DNA of 64,000 nucleotides from Mesorhizobium sp. WSM3859. Lineage in GTDB: Bacteria; Pseudomonadota; Alphaproteobacteria; Rhizobiales; Rhizobiaceae. The DNA is taken from NCBI RefSeq assembly GCF_002295065.1, contig NZ_NSGG01000001.1:206553-270552 (forward strand). Reading direction: 5' to 3'. Each line of letters begins with the position of its first letter. Within the stretch, counting starts at the first letter, position 1. The translations under genes were made by a program, and so were the position numbers. This document shows positions 52,792 through 62,130 of this stretch, in pieces. A model generated the notes under the pieces. It saw only the letters and a list, made by a program, of their open reading frames with translations. It was not told the DNA's origin and searched no databases.

Positions 52792-53300
52792 TGGCCAGGA
52801 CGATGGCCAAGCAGTTGCCGGCGATCGAACAGGTTTCGCCCGCAGACGAGCCCGTCATCCTCGCGCTCAACAATGAGCACGCGGCAGAGCTGTCCTGGCT
52901 CGAACCGGAACGGCTTTCATTCCTGCTCGGCGAAGCTTTCTACACCCGCCGCATCGGTGTGCTCGAAGCCTTCATCCTATGCTTCGACCAGGAGGCCCGC
53001 TACGACAGCCCGAACTTCCTCTGGTTTCGCAAGCGCTATCCGCGCTTCGTCTATGTCGACCGCGTGGTGGTCGCCGCCGCGGCGCGCGGCCGCGGCCACG
53101 CCCGGCGGCTCTATGAGGATCTGTTCGAGCAGGCCCGGCGCGCCGGCCACACGATCGTCACATGCGAGGTCAATGCCGAGCCGCCCAACCCGGCTTCCGA
53201 TGCCTTCCACGCCGCGCTCGGTTTCGCCGAGGTCGGCGATGCGGTGATCCATGGCGGCAAGAAATCGGTGCGCTACTGGGCGAAGCCCATCACCTCCTGA
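52791..53300 (+). CDS. GNAT-family N-acetyltransferase
   Basis: 169 residues. The acetyl-CoA site motif A is YVDRVVVAAAARGRGHARRLYEDLFEQAR (R-G-x-G-H/A-x-x-L). VTCEVNAEPPNPASDAFHAALGFAEVGD is motif B with the conserved LGF. The small-molecule or protein acceptor cannot be deduced. Start codon lies inside the cutC stop. Confidence 0.8.
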   Translation: MARTMAKQLPAIEQVSPADEPVILALNNEHAAELSWLEPERLSFLLGEAFYTRRIGVLEAFILCFDQEARYDSPNFLWFRKRYPRFVYVDRVVVAAAARGRGHARRLYEDLFEQARRAGHTIVTCEVNAEPPNPASDAFHAALGFAEVGDAVIHGGKKSVRYWAKPITS

Positions 53301-53374
53301 CCGGCATCCGGTCCACTGGCCAGAAGAACAAGCCGCAGCTAATATAGAAGCTCAGCTGGCTGGGGGGCGACATC

Positions 53375-53860
53375 ATGGCGAGCAATGTCTTCCGCTTCGA
53401 CGAAAGCTGGGACATCCCTGAAGGCAGCCCCCAGGAAGTGTGGGACGTGCTGTCGGACGCCCAGTTGCTGCCGCTCTGGTGGGGCGATGCCTATAAGGAA
53501 GTCGAGCCGCTCGACAAGAAGGGCAAGGGCGTCGTCGGCGCCCGCGCCAGGGCACGAGCGCGCGGCGCCCTGCCCTATGAGCTGAACTTCATCATCGAGG
53601 CTGCCGAGCTCATACCCGGCCGGCTGGTGGTGGTAAAAACCTTCGGCGATTTCGACGGGCTCTGGCGAGCGGAGCTGTCTCCTTTGGGAAGCGGAACGCA
53701 TGTCGATCTGGTCTGGCAGGTCACCGTCGAGAGGCCGATCCTCAAATTCCTGGCGCCGCTGCTCAGGCCCGCCTTCGCCTGGAACCATCGCTGGACGACG
53801 CCGCGCGGCGAAGCCGGGCTTCGCCGCTATCTCGCCGCCCGGAAGAACGGCAAGGCCTGA
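53375..53860 (+). CDS. SRPBCC family protein (START-like polyketide cyclase/dehydrase fold)
   Basis: 161 residues. N-terminal [39 protein letters not shown] is the helix-grip fold opening. A central beta region ([36 protein letters not shown]) and the C-terminal helix [21 protein letters not shown] complete it. Such proteins bind lipophilic ligands in a deep pocket. No catalytic residues are evident. Convergent with the acyltransferase gene, 2 bp apart. Confidence 0.75.
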   Translation: MASNVFRFDESWDIPEGSPQEVWDVLSDAQLLPLWWGDAYKEVEPLDKKGKGVVGARARARARGALPYELNFIIEAAELIPGRLVVVKTFGDFDGLWRAELSPLGSGTHVDLVWQVTVERPILKFLAPLLRPAFAWNHRWTTPRGEAGLRRYLAARKNGKA

Positions 53861-53862
53861 CC

Positions 53863-54885
53863 TCACCAGTTGCGGTTAAGCCAGCCGCGAGCCGGTTTCT
53901 CGACGATGTAGTAGCTCGCCAGCGCGCAGGCGAACACGGCCGCCAGCATCGGCACCGGCACGCTGCTGCGCTCATCGACGAATTTGTAGAAAGGCTGCTG
54001 CCAGAGATAGAGCGAATAGGACCATAGGCCGAGCATCACCATCGGCCGCGACGACAGCAGCCCCGTCAGGTAGCCGCCGGCGAAGTCGAGCGTGTTGACG
54101 GCCAGCGCCAGCAGCGGCACGGCGACGAGATAGTGGATCGGGGTCGGCACCGGATCGAGGAACAGCAATACGCCGGCAATTGCGGCTGCAAGCGCCACAT
54201 GCTGGCTCCTCAGGAAAGCCGGCAGGCGGTCGTCGGCCTTGAGCAGGCAGATCGCGGCGGATAGCAAGATGGAAGCGATATGCACGTCGGTGCGCCAATA
54301 GGTGGTCTCGTAGCTCATGCCGAGAAGCCCATACGAAATGGCGCCGTTGGCCATTGCCAGCAGCGCCAGCACGACCAGCAGCCGCACGACATTCGCCCTG
54401 CCGGTGACGACCACGCTGATCAGCGCCAGCAGGATATAGGAGTGCTCCTCGACGCAGAGCGACCAGATGTGGTCGAGCGCGCCGGCGCGGGTGATGAAGA
54501 TGCCGGCGTAATTGTAGGTGAAGGTCAGCGCCGTCAGCGCCGCCTTCCATTTAAACATGATGAAAGTCCCGGCAAGGCCGATCATGGCGGCAATCACGAA
54601 CACCATCAGCGCCGGATAGATGCGCGAAAAGCGGCGCTTGAAGAATTTCTTCAGCGGAAAACGCTCGATGAACAGGATCTCGCCCATCAACCGGCCGCTC
54701 AGTACGAAGAAGAATTCGACGCCGAGCACGCCGAGGTTGATGCCTGGAACCGGAAAGAAATGACCGATCAGCACCAGGGCGATCGATAGGCCGCGCCAGC
54801 CGTCGAGATAGGCCAACCTTGCGCGTGCCGCTTTGTCTTCTGACGCCCGTGGCAAGGCACCGGCGGTCGCGGAGATGTCGGTCAT
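53863..54885 (-). CDS. Acyltransferase 3 family membrane protein (OafA/NodX/ExoZ-like)
   Basis: 340 residues from ATG 54885. About ten membrane helices are visible. The diagnostic motif is LAYLDGWRGLSIALVLIGHFFP at the first helix (conserved His in H-F), with FFVLSGRLMGEILFIERFPLKKFFKRRFSRIYPAL next. Later come HIWSLCVEEHSYILLA (W-S-L-x-x-E) and SYYIVEKPARGWLNRNW at the end. These proteins O-acylate surface polysaccharides at the membrane. It is isolated from the glycan region at the left of the window. Confidence 0.9.
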   Translation of the reverse strand: MTDISATAGALPRASEDKAARARLAYLDGWRGLSIALVLIGHFFPVPGINLGVLGVEFFFVLSGRLMGEILFIERFPLKKFFKRRFSRIYPALMVFVIAAMIGLAGTFIMFKWKAALTALTFTYNYAGIFITRAGALDHIWSLCVEEHSYILLALISVVVTGRANVVRLLVVLALLAMANGAISYGLLGMSYETTYWRTDVHIASILLSAAICLLKADDRLPAFLRSQHVALAAAIAGVLLFLDPVPTPIHYLVAVPLLALAVNTLDFAGGYLTGLLSSRPMVMLGLWSYSLYLWQQPFYKFVDERSSVPVPMLAAVFACALASYYIVEKPARGWLNRNW

Positions 54886-55086
54886 GCCCGTCTTTCGCAA
54901 CTCGAGGCCCCACACGGCATTACCGCGCCGGAACCGCTTCGTCTCCCGCCACGCTTATTTTGCAGTGCGGGATATTATTGTGCAAGTGCGAAGCCACGAA
55001 TTCTCGGGGTATGCCCGCCAAGTGGTTGCGAATGCAAAAGAAAAGGGGCCGCGACGGTCCCTTCCTTCATCCGGGTCGAAAGCGTT

Positions 55087-55884
55087 TCAGGCGTTGGCCG
55101 CGGCTACCGCGCGCCTGGCCATCACCGCGATCAGACTGGCGCGGTAGTCGGCGGAGGCATGGATATCGCTCATCAGCCCCTTCGCCGGCACTTTGAGGCC
55201 GTCGAGCGCCGAGGCGTCGAAGCTCTTCGCCAGCGCAGCCTCGATTTCCTTGGAGCGGAAGACGCCGTCCTCGCCGGCGCCGGTCACCGCCGCCCTCACC
55301 CCGTCCTTGCCCTTGGCCACGAACACGCCGACAATGGCGTAGCGCGAAGCCGGGTTGCGGAACTTCTGATAGGCCGCCTTGGCCGGAGCGGTGAAGCTGA
55401 CGGCCGTGACGATCTCGCCCTCCTTCAGTGCCGTCTCGAACAGGCCCTTGAAGAATTTGTCCGCCGCGATCTCGCGCTTGTTGGTGATGATCGTCGCGCC
55501 AAGCGCCAGCAACGCCGCCGGATAGTCGGCCGCCGGATCGTTATTGGCGATCGAACCGCCGATCGTGCCCTTGTAGCGCACCGCCGGATCGCCGATCAGC
55601 GATGCCATATGCGCCAGCGCCGGGCAGGCCTTCTTCAGCTTCTCGTCGGTGGAGACGTCGTAATGCGTGGTCGCCGCACCTATGGTGACCGTCTTGCCTG
55701 ACACCTTGACGCCCTGCAGATCCTTCAGCCTCGACACGTCGACCAGGTCCGACGGCGCCGCGAGCCGCGTCTTCATGGCCGGGATCAAAGTCATGCCGCC
55801 GGAGAGAAGCTTGGCGTCGCCGTTCTTCAGCAGCTTGGCGGCATCTGCGACCGAGGCAGCGCGGTGATAGTTGACTGAGTACAT
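55087..55884 (-). CDS. coxM: Molybdenum hydroxylase FAD-binding subunit (CoxM family)
   Basis: 265 residues. YHRAASVADAAKLLKNGDAKLLSGGMTLIPAMKTRLAAPSDLVDVSRLKDL and TIGAATTHYDV are the FAD-binding landmarks. DPAVRYKGTIGGSIANNDPAADYPAALLALGA is the TIGGS motif of the CO-dehydrogenase medium-subunit family. It transfers electrons from the Fe-S subunit via FAD. It is the last gene of the coxS-coxL-coxM operon on the minus strand, separated from coxL by a 103-bp repeat-bearing gap. Confidence 0.88.
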   Translation of the reverse strand: MYSVNYHRAASVADAAKLLKNGDAKLLSGGMTLIPAMKTRLAAPSDLVDVSRLKDLQGVKVSGKTVTIGAATTHYDVSTDEKLKKACPALAHMASLIGDPAVRYKGTIGGSIANNDPAADYPAALLALGATIITNKREIAADKFFKGLFETALKEGEIVTAVSFTAPAKAAYQKFRNPASRYAIVGVFVAKGKDGVRAAVTGAGEDGVFRSKEIEAALAKSFDASALDGLKVPAKGLMSDIHASADYRASLIAVMARRAVAAANA

Positions 55885-55910
55885 GAAATCCTCCCCTGAA
55901 GTGGTTAGGC

Positions 55911-55976
55911 AGTAGTGAGTAGTCAGTAGTTAGAAGGGAATGGCTGCGGCCGACTCCCTATTCGCTACTCACTACT
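55911..55976. repeat. Inverted repeat AGTAGTGAGTAG / CTACTCACTACT in coxM-coxL gap
   Basis: Perfect 12-bp arms at 55911-55922 and 55965-55976, with further partial copies (GTCAGTAGT at 55922-55930; CTACTCACTCA from 55980) and an inner AGGGA/TCCCT pair. The RNA would fold into a long hairpin with repeats of about 7 bases. Located between co-oriented genes, so RNA processing or a small mobile repeat is possible. Confidence 0.75.
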
Positions 55977-55987
55977 CCCCTACTCAC

Positions 55988-58333
55988 TCATTTCTTCGCA
56001 CGGATCGCCGACCACACGGTCGACGGCGACGCCGGCATGGCGATATCGACAACACCGAGCGCATCGGTGATGGCATTGATGATCGCGGGCGGCGAGCCGA
56101 TCGCGCCGGCCTCGCCACAGCCCTTGATGCCGAGCGGATTGCTGGGGCAAGGCGTGTTCGAGGTGGAAACCTTGAATGACGGCAGGTCGCCTGCTCTCGG
56201 CATCGTGTAATCCATATAGCTTGCGGTCAGCAGCTGCCCGCTTCCGTCATAATGGGCTCCTTCGAGCAGCGCCTGCCCGATGCCTTGCGCGATGCCGCCA
56301 TGCACCTGGCCCTCGACGATCATCGGATTGATGATGTTGCCGAAATCATCCGCCGCGACGAACTGGATGATGTCGGTGACCCCGGTCTCCGGATCGATTT
56401 CGACCTCGCTGATGTAGCAGCCCGCCGGGAAGGTGAAGTTCGCCGGATCGTAGAAGGCGGTTTCCTTCAGGCCCGGCTCCATGCCGGCCGGCAGATTGTG
56501 GGCGGTGTAGGCGGCAAGCGCCACCTGGAACCACGGCAGGCTCTTGTCGGTGCCGGCGACCTTGAACTCGCCATTCTCGATGACGATGTCGCCTTCGTCC
56601 GCTTCGAGCAGGTGCGCGGCGATCTTCTTCGCCTTGGCCTCGACCTTGTCGAGTGCCTTGGCGATGGCCGACATGCCGACGGCGCCCGAGCGCGAGCCAT
56701 AGGTGCCCATGCCCATCTGCACCTTGTCGGTATCGCCATGGACGATCGAGACGGAATCGATCGGCACGCCGAAGCGCTGTGTGACCAGTTGCGCGAAGGT
56801 GGTCTCATGGCCCTGGCCATGACTGTGCGAGCCGGTCAGCACCTCGATGGTGCCCACGGCGTTGACGCGCACTTCCGCCGATTCCCAGAGGCCGACGCCG
56901 GCGCCGAGCGAGCCGACCGCCGACGACGGCGCGAGGCCGCAGGCCTCGATGTAGCAGCTCATGCCGATGCCGCGCAGCTTGCCGCGCTTCGCCGCATCCG
57001 CCTTGCGCCTGGTGAAGCCGGCATAGTCGGCGGCCTTCATCGCCGCATCGAGCGAGGCGCTATAGTCGCCGGCGTCATAATTCATGATCACCGGCGTTTG
57101 ATGCGGGAAGGAGGTGATGAAGTTCTTGCGCCGCAATTCCGCCGGCGACACGCCGAGCTCGCGCGCGGCGGTTTCCATCGTCCGCTCCAGAAGATAGGTG
57201 GCTTCCGGCCGCCCTGCCCCACGATAGGCATCGACCGGCGCGGTGTTGGTGTAGACGGTGCGTACATTGGCGTGGATCGCCGGGATGTTGTACTGGCCCG
57301 ACAGCAGCGTGGCGTAGAGATAGGTCGGCACGCAGGACGAAAACAGCGACATATAGGCGCCGAGATTGGCTATCGTGTCGACCTTGAGGCCGGTGATCCG
57401 GTTGTCCTTGTCGAACGCCATCTCCACCATCGAGACGTGGTCGCGGCCATGCGCGTCCGCCAGGAAGCTCTCGGTGCGGTCGGCCACCCATTTGACCGGG
57501 ACGCCGGTCTTCTTCGAGGCCCACAGGCAGACGATCTCTTCCGGATAGATATAGATCTTCGAGCCGAAGCCGCCGCCGACATCCGGCGCGATGACCCTGA
57601 GCTTGTTCTCGGGCGCGACGTTGTAGAAGGCGCTCATCACCAGCCGCGCGACATGCGGATTCTGCGATGTCGTCCAGCAGGTATAGTGGTCCTCTGCCTT
57701 GTCGTAATGGCCGAGCGCCGCTCTTGGCTCCATGGCATTCGGCACCAGCCGGTTGTTGACGATCTTCATGCGCGTGACATGGGCCGCCGACTTGATCGCC
57801 GCGTCGGTCGCCTTGCCGTCGCCGAGCTCCCAGTCGAAGATCAGGTTGTTCTCCGCCTCGGCATGGACCTGCGGCGCACCGGACTGGATCGCCTTCGTGG
57901 CGTCGACCACCGCCTTCAGTTCCTTGTAGGTGATCTCGACCGCTTCCGCCGCGTCGCGCGCCTGGCCCTTGGTGTCGGCGACGACGATGACGACCGCGTC
58001 GCCGACATAGCGCACCTTGTCGACGGCCAGAGGCGACCACGCGCCCATCTTCATCGGCGTGCCGTCCTTGGAATGGATCATCCAGCCGCAGATCAAATTG
58101 CCGATGCCGTCGGCCTTGAGCTCCTTGCCGGTGAGCACGCCGACGACGCCGGGCATGCCTTGAGCCTTTTTCACATCGATCTTCTTGATCTGCGCATGCG
58201 CGTGCGGACTGCGCACGAACACAGCATGCTTCATGCCGGGAACCACCATGTCGTCGACATAGCGGCCGCCGCCGGTGATGAACCTCTTGTCTTCCTTGCG
58301 CGCCACGCGAGCGCCTACGCCTTCGATACCCAT
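55988..58333 (-). CDS. coxL: Molybdenum hydroxylase large subunit (CoxL family, form II)
   Basis: 781 residues. [23 protein letters not shown] is the family start. [20 protein letters not shown] and the active-site loop [20 protein letters not shown] follow. AYRGAGR identifies form II, lacking the AYxCSFR motif (Cu-S-Mo cysteine) of true CO dehydrogenase. The catalytic Glu is in [18 protein letters not shown] at the C-terminus. Form II enzymes are aldehyde/xanthine/nicotinate-type or uncharacterised hydroxylases using molybdopterin cytosine dinucleotide. CO oxidation should not be assumed. Mo-cofactor insertion genes (coxD, coxE, coxF) are absent from the window. Confidence 0.9.
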   Translation of the reverse strand: MGIEGVGARVARKEDKRFITGGGRYVDDMVVPGMKHAVFVRSPHAHAQIKKIDVKKAQGMPGVVGVLTGKELKADGIGNLICGWMIHSKDGTPMKMGAWSPLAVDKVRYVGDAVVIVVADTKGQARDAAEAVEITYKELKAVVDATKAIQSGAPQVHAEAENNLIFDWELGDGKATDAAIKSAAHVTRMKIVNNRLVPNAMEPRAALGHYDKAEDHYTCWTTSQNPHVARLVMSAFYNVAPENKLRVIAPDVGGGFGSKIYIYPEEIVCLWASKKTGVPVKWVADRTESFLADAHGRDHVSMVEMAFDKDNRITGLKVDTIANLGAYMSLFSSCVPTYLYATLLSGQYNIPAIHANVRTVYTNTAPVDAYRGAGRPEATYLLERTMETAARELGVSPAELRRKNFITSFPHQTPVIMNYDAGDYSASLDAAMKAADYAGFTRRKADAAKRGKLRGIGMSCYIEACGLAPSSAVGSLGAGVGLWESAEVRVNAVGTIEVLTGSHSHGQGHETTFAQLVTQRFGVPIDSVSIVHGDTDKVQMGMGTYGSRSGAVGMSAIAKALDKVEAKAKKIAAHLLEADEGDIVIENGEFKVAGTDKSLPWFQVALAAYTAHNLPAGMEPGLKETAFYDPANFTFPAGCYISEVEIDPETGVTDIIQFVAADDFGNIINPMIVEGQVHGGIAQGIGQALLEGAHYDGSGQLLTASYMDYTMPRAGDLPSFKVSTSNTPCPSNPLGIKGCGEAGAIGSPPAIINAITDALGVVDIAMPASPSTVWSAIRAKK

Positions 58334-58353
58334 GGGAAATTCCTCCTCCGGTA

Positions 58354-58432
58354 AATGGTGAATTGTAAAATGGTGAATGGTCGAACGTGCCAGCCAGCGG
58401 CACTATTCACCATTCACTATTCACCATTCACT
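58354..58432. repeat. Hairpin-forming repeats: 2 x AATGGTGAAT and 2 x ATTCACCATTCACT
   Basis: The coxL-coxS gap has AATGGTGAAT at 58354-58363 and 58369-58378, and on the other side two perfect tandem copies of ATTCACCATTCACT at 58405-58418 and 58419-58432, ending right at the coxS stop codon. Left and right arms are reverse complements, with CAGCCAGCGG in the loop. The architecture parallels the repeat in the next gap but the sequence is different. Confidence 0.8.
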
Positions 58433-58933
58433 CTAAGCTGCCTGCTTCGCCTTGCCCTTCGACCCCTTCGCCATCGTTTGCGATGCTGCGAGGATCGCCT
58501 TCACGATGTTGTGGTAGCCGGTGCAGCGGCAGATATTGCCTTCGAGCTCGGTGCGCACCGTCGCCTCGTCGAGGCCCTCGGGATGACGCGCGATCATGTC
58601 GGTCGCCGTCATGATCATGCCCGGCGTGCAGAAGCCGCATTGCAGGCCGTGATGCTCCTTGAAAGCCGCTTGCACGGGATGCAGCTCGGCGCCGTTCGCC
58701 AGCCCTTCGATGGTGACGATGGTCGAGCCTGAGGCCTGAACAGCCAGCATCGTGCAGGATTTCACCGCCCGGCCGTCGACATGCACGACGCAGGCGCCGC
58801 ATTGCGACGTATCGCAACCGACATGCGTTCCGGTGAGGCCCAGATGTTCCCGCAGGAAATGCACCAGCAACGTTCGGTCCTCGGCGCTCCCGCTGACCCG
58901 TTTCCCATTCACAGTCAACGACACGTCCGACAT
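58433..58933 (-). CDS. coxS: Molybdenum hydroxylase 2Fe-2S subunit (CoxS family)
   Basis: 166 residues from ATG 58933. Proximal to the N-terminus, [26 protein letters not shown] is the plant-type ferredoxin 2Fe-2S site. [18 protein letters not shown] and [16 protein letters not shown] form the second, all-helical 2Fe-2S domain. All eight cysteines are present. A lysine-rich tail ([12 protein letters not shown]) follows. It passes electrons from the Mo centre to FAD and is first in the operon. Confidence 0.9.
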   Translation of the reverse strand: MSDVSLTVNGKRVSGSAEDRTLLVHFLREHLGLTGTHVGCDTSQCGACVVHVDGRAVKSCTMLAVQASGSTIVTIEGLANGAELHPVQAAFKEHHGLQCGFCTPGMIMTATDMIARHPEGLDEATVRTELEGNICRCTGYHNIVKAILAASQTMAKGSKGKAKQAA

Positions 58934-59205
58934 GCAACCTCCCTGGGTATTAACCTTGGTTATCACTTGCCGATGCCGTGCTTCGGCAGTGCGTTATTCG
59001 GGGTAGCGTACAACGGTCAAAACAGCGCTGCCAGCGCTCCGCTCCTTGTACTTTCGGTCATGGCCGGCATGCTGTTGGGCACGCTTGCCGGCCCATTGCC
59101 AAATCAGTGATTGAGGGCAAAGATGCCCTCGACGCGGAGCGTGCCTGGCACGCATAAGGAAAAGACACGCATAAAACCGCGTCGGAGGAATTACGGAGAA
59201 GGTAG

Positions 59206-60375
59206 CTGGCCAGTTCGAGCACACGCTATGCGTCGGGCCTTTCGGCGCTCACCACGGATGAGCCCGACCCGAATGCCTTTGCGCGGGCCATCGCCGCCGA
59301 AGCGGCAATCGTCGATGCCGGCTTCGCGCTCCTGTTCTTCTCCCAAGGCCTGGTCGACGCGGCGGCGCTGGCGCAGGCGCTGAAAGCATACGCGCCGTCG
59401 CTCGCCTATGCCGGCTGCTCGACCGCCGGCGAGATCACGCCGCAGGGACTGGAGGAAGGGCATATCCTTGCCCTGCTTTTGCCTTCGGCGTCGTTTTCAA
59501 CCGTCTCCATCATGGTCGAAAACCTCTCTTCGTCCAGCATGGACAGTATCACCGGCGAGGTCGCGGCGTTGCGGCGCCTGCTGCGCGGGCGCATCGGCCA
59601 CGACCGCTCCAAGGGAATATTCGCGCTCTGTTTCATCGACGGGCTGTCCTATGCCGAGGAAGCGGTGACCTCGGCGATCCACTGGGGGCTGGACGATGTC
59701 CCGCTGATCGGCGGCTCGGCCGGCGACGACCTCAAATTCGAGACGACCAGGCTGATGGCCAATGGCCGGGTTGCCTCCGACAGCGCCATCGTCGTGCTGG
59801 TCGCAACCGAGATCCCCTTCCACGTCTTCAAGACCGACAATTTCATCCCGACCGACGAGAAGCTGGTGGTGACGGCGTCCGACCCCGACCATCGCATCGT
59901 GCGCGAATTCAACGCCGCCAACGCGGCGGAGGAATATGCGGCCTCCGTCGGCATCGTGCCGCAGACGCTGACGCCGCTGAGCTTTGCGTCGCACCCCGTC
60001 GTGGTGAAGGTCGGCGGCGAATATTATTGCCGATCGATCCAGCGCATGCACCCTGACGGCTCGCTGTCCTTCTTCTGCGCCATCGACGACGGCGTCGTTC
60101 TGTCCATCGCCCAGCCGAAGAACATGGTGGAAGCGACGCGCAGCGCTCTCCAGGATGTCGAGCACAGGCTCGGCGGCATCGACATGATCCTCGGCTTCGA
60201 TTGCGTGCTGCGCCGGCTCGACGCCCGCAACCGCCAGGTTTTTCGCGATATCTCCGAGCTCTACCGGACCAACAAGGTCATCGGCTTCGGCACCTATGGT
60301 GAGCAGTACCGCTCGATGCACCTCAACCAGACCTTCACCGGCATCGCCTTCGGCGAGCGCCAGGCGGCCGAGTGA
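59206..60375 (+). CDS. FIST-domain sensory protein, NosP-like; atypical start
   Basis: Up to 389 residues. The FIST N-domain begins TRYASGLSALTTDEPDPNAFARAIA and has LAYAGCSTAGEITPQGL. The FIST-C domain has PLSFASHPVVVKVGGEYYCRSIQRMHPDGSLSFFCAIDDGVVLSIAQP and ends in GFGTYGEQYRSMHLNQTFTGIAFG. No ATG or GTG exists in frame after the TAG at 59203. CTG 59206 with GGAG 7 bases upstream is the only start giving the whole domain, whereas TTG 59479 would remove ~90 conserved residues. NosP-type FIST proteins bind heme and NO, or other small ligands, and control a cognate histidine kinase. The kinase gene overlaps it by 4 bp, supporting that role. Confidence 0.75.
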   Translation: MASSSTRYASGLSALTTDEPDPNAFARAIAAEAAIVDAGFALLFFSQGLVDAAALAQALKAYAPSLAYAGCSTAGEITPQGLEEGHILALLLPSASFSTVSIMVENLSSSSMDSITGEVAALRRLLRGRIGHDRSKGIFALCFIDGLSYAEEAVTSAIHWGLDDVPLIGGSAGDDLKFETTRLMANGRVASDSAIVVLVATEIPFHVFKTDNFIPTDEKLVVTASDPDHRIVREFNAANAAEEYAASVGIVPQTLTPLSFASHPVVVKVGGEYYCRSIQRMHPDGSLSFFCAIDDGVVLSIAQPKNMVEATRSALQDVEHRLGGIDMILGFDCVLRRLDARNRQVFRDISELYRTNKVIGFGTYGEQYRSMHLNQTFTGIAFGERQAAE

Positions 60376-61718
60376 GCGCGATGCCGCTTCGCGACATCAA
60401 CGACATCGAACGGCTGAAGAAGATCAACGCAGCGCTGGTCAGCCGCGTCGAGCGTTCGATGGACCAGCAGGGCAATGCCTTCTCGCTGTTCCAGACCGCG
60501 ATTTCGCTGGAAAACCGGGTGCGCAACCGCACCGAGGAATTGCACGCGACGCTGCGCAGGCTCGAGCAATCGAACATCGATCTCAGCGCGGCGAAGGAAA
60601 ACGCCGAGCTGGCGAACCTCTCCAAGACCAGGTTCCTCGCCGCCGCCAGCCACGACGTGCTGCAGCCGCTCAACGCCGCGCATCTGTCGGTCTCGGCGCT
60701 GGCCGAGGTCCAGACCAGCGAGGAAGGCAAAAAGCTGGTGCGCCAGGTCGAGCGCTCGCTGGAGACGATGGAGGACCTCTTACGCACGCTGCTCGACATC
60801 TCCAAGCTCGACGCCGGCGTTGTGCAGCCCGAAATCGGCGACGTCAGCCTGGAAACGCTGTTTTCCTCGCTGCGCTCGGATTTCCAGCCCGAGGCTGAGA
60901 AAAAAGGCCTGTCGCTGAAGTTCCGGCCGGTCAATGTCGTGGTGCGCTCCGACCGCACGTTGCTCAGGCGCATCCTGCAGAACATCCTCTCCAACGCGCT
61001 GCGCTACACCCGCTCCGGCGGCGTGCTGGTCGGCACCAGGCATCGCGGCGACACCATCCGCATCGACGTCGCCGACACCGGCTGCGGCATTGCCGAGGAC
61101 CAGCGCGAAGCGGTGTTCGAGGAGTTCCATCGCGGCACCTCGACGCTTGCCGACGGCGGGTTGACCGGCGGACTGGGGCTGGGCCTCGCCATCGTGCGCC
61201 GCATGGCGGCCGCGCTGGGCCATCCCGTCACCTTTTCCTCGAGGGTGGGGCGCGGCACCATCTTCCACATCGACGTGCCGATCGGCATGGCGCCCGCCGA
61301 GCCGGCGACGGCCGTCGCCGACATGGACCGTCCGCGCGGCTACGGCCTCTTCGGCACCAAGGTCCTGCTGGTCGAGAACGACGCCGACGTGCTCTCCGCC
61401 ATGACCTCGCTGCTCGAACGCTGGCAGTGCCTGGTGCGCGCCGCGACCTCGACCGACGACGCGCTCGATCTTCTGGGCGACACCGACTGGGTGCCCGACA
61501 TCATCATCGCCGACCAGCATCTCGACGGCGGCGATCTCGGCACCGCGACGATAGCCGAAGTGCGCGACTATCTCGGCCGTCCGGTGCCGGCCCTGATCGT
61601 CACCGCCGACGGCTCAGAGCTCGTCGCCAAGGCCGCCCGCGCCGCCGGCATAGAGCTGATGCGCAAGCCGCTGAAGCCGGCACAATTAAGGGCGCTGCTG
61701 GCGCATTTGTTGGCTTGA
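60372..61718 (+). CDS. Hybrid sensor histidine kinase (NahK/ErcS'-like)
   Basis: 448 residues from GTG 60372 (ATG 60381 possible). No membrane segment is present, so it is cytoplasmic. A coiled coil (~45-80) leads into the HisKA motif FLAAASHDVLQPLNAAHLS (phospho-His 94). The catalytic domain has ILQNILSNALRYT (N box), VADTGCGIAEDQ and GGLGLGLAIVRRMA. The C-terminal receiver has VLLVENDADV, IIIADQHLDGG (Asp381) and RKPLKPAQ (Lys432). It fits the kinases paired with FIST/NosP proteins. Likely output is the NarL-type regulator encoded convergently at 62953-63636. Its last 30 codons are duplicated downstream (62131-62223). Confidence 0.85.
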   Translation: MSAMPLRDINDIERLKKINAALVSRVERSMDQQGNAFSLFQTAISLENRVRNRTEELHATLRRLEQSNIDLSAAKENAELANLSKTRFLAAASHDVLQPLNAAHLSVSALAEVQTSEEGKKLVRQVERSLETMEDLLRTLLDISKLDAGVVQPEIGDVSLETLFSSLRSDFQPEAEKKGLSLKFRPVNVVVRSDRTLLRRILQNILSNALRYTRSGGVLVGTRHRGDTIRIDVADTGCGIAEDQREAVFEEFHRGTSTLADGGLTGGLGLGLAIVRRMAAALGHPVTFSSRVGRGTIFHIDVPIGMAPAEPATAVADMDRPRGYGLFGTKVLLVENDADVLSAMTSLLERWQCLVRAATSTDDALDLLGDTDWVPDIIIADQHLDGGDLGTATIAEVRDYLGRPVPALIVTADGSELVAKAARAAGIELMRKPLKPAQLRALLAHLLA

Positions 61719-61724
61719 CTAAGG

Positions 61725-62120
61725 ATGACCAGGATCACCGCCTTTCTCTCCGTCAGATCAGAGACGCTGGCTCCCCACGAAATATCTGATCTCCTGGAAA
61801 TGGATGCCGACCGGGACGTCATCAAGGGCAGTGAGAGGACGCCTCCCCAACTCCGACCAAAGTACCACGGCTGGAACATCAGTTGCCGGTTCGACGACTA
61901 TGTGGATCTCGACCTAGCCATACGCGAGTTGGCCTTGAGGCTTGGAGAAAAAGTGGAAAACCTGTTTCGGTTACGCAATCATGATCAGGTGAGTGAGATA
62001 TGCGTAAGCGTAGCGATTGCCCCGGAGCATGAGAAAATTCCACTGTTTTTCTCGAGGGAGACGATAGCCTTTCTAGGCAAAATCGGAGCGTCGTTGGATA
62101 TTGAATATTTTCCGGAATAG
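61725..62120 (+). CDS. DUF4279-like protein, possible immunity-type gene
   Basis: 131 residues, starting 6 bp after the kinase stop. Pattern: TRITAFLSVRSETLAPHEISDLLEMDADRDVIKGS, HGWNISCRFDDYVDLDLAIRELALRLGEKVENLFRLRN, SEICVSVAIAPEHEKIPLFFSRETIAFLGKIGASLDIEYF. This matches the DUF4279 profile as I remember it: a small alpha/beta protein occurring as a scattered accessory gene. A role as an immunity protein is inferred from the island context, not from a motif. It is bracketed by two copies of the kinase 3' end, an unmistakable sign of insertion. Confidence 0.6.
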   Translation: MTRITAFLSVRSETLAPHEISDLLEMDADRDVIKGSERTPPQLRPKYHGWNISCRFDDYVDLDLAIRELALRLGEKVENLFRLRNHDQVSEICVSVAIAPEHEKIPLFFSRETIAFLGKIGASLDIEYFPE

Positions 62121-62130
62121 TTGGGGCCGC

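Noticed and set aside
58354..58432. CRISPR-like array in the coxL-coxS gap
   Set aside because: The units are 10-14 bp, lack spacers of constant length and form a hairpin; no cas genes are near.
55087..58933. Annotation of the operon as aerobic carbon monoxide dehydrogenase
   Set aside because: The large subunit has the form II loop AYRGAGR without the copper-binding cysteine, and coxDEF maturation genes are absent.
58781..59110. Possible 109-residue or 45-residue hydrophobic protein upstream of the FIST gene
   Set aside because: It mostly lies antisense to coxS, and the remaining 45-residue tail has no ribosome site and no recognisable family.
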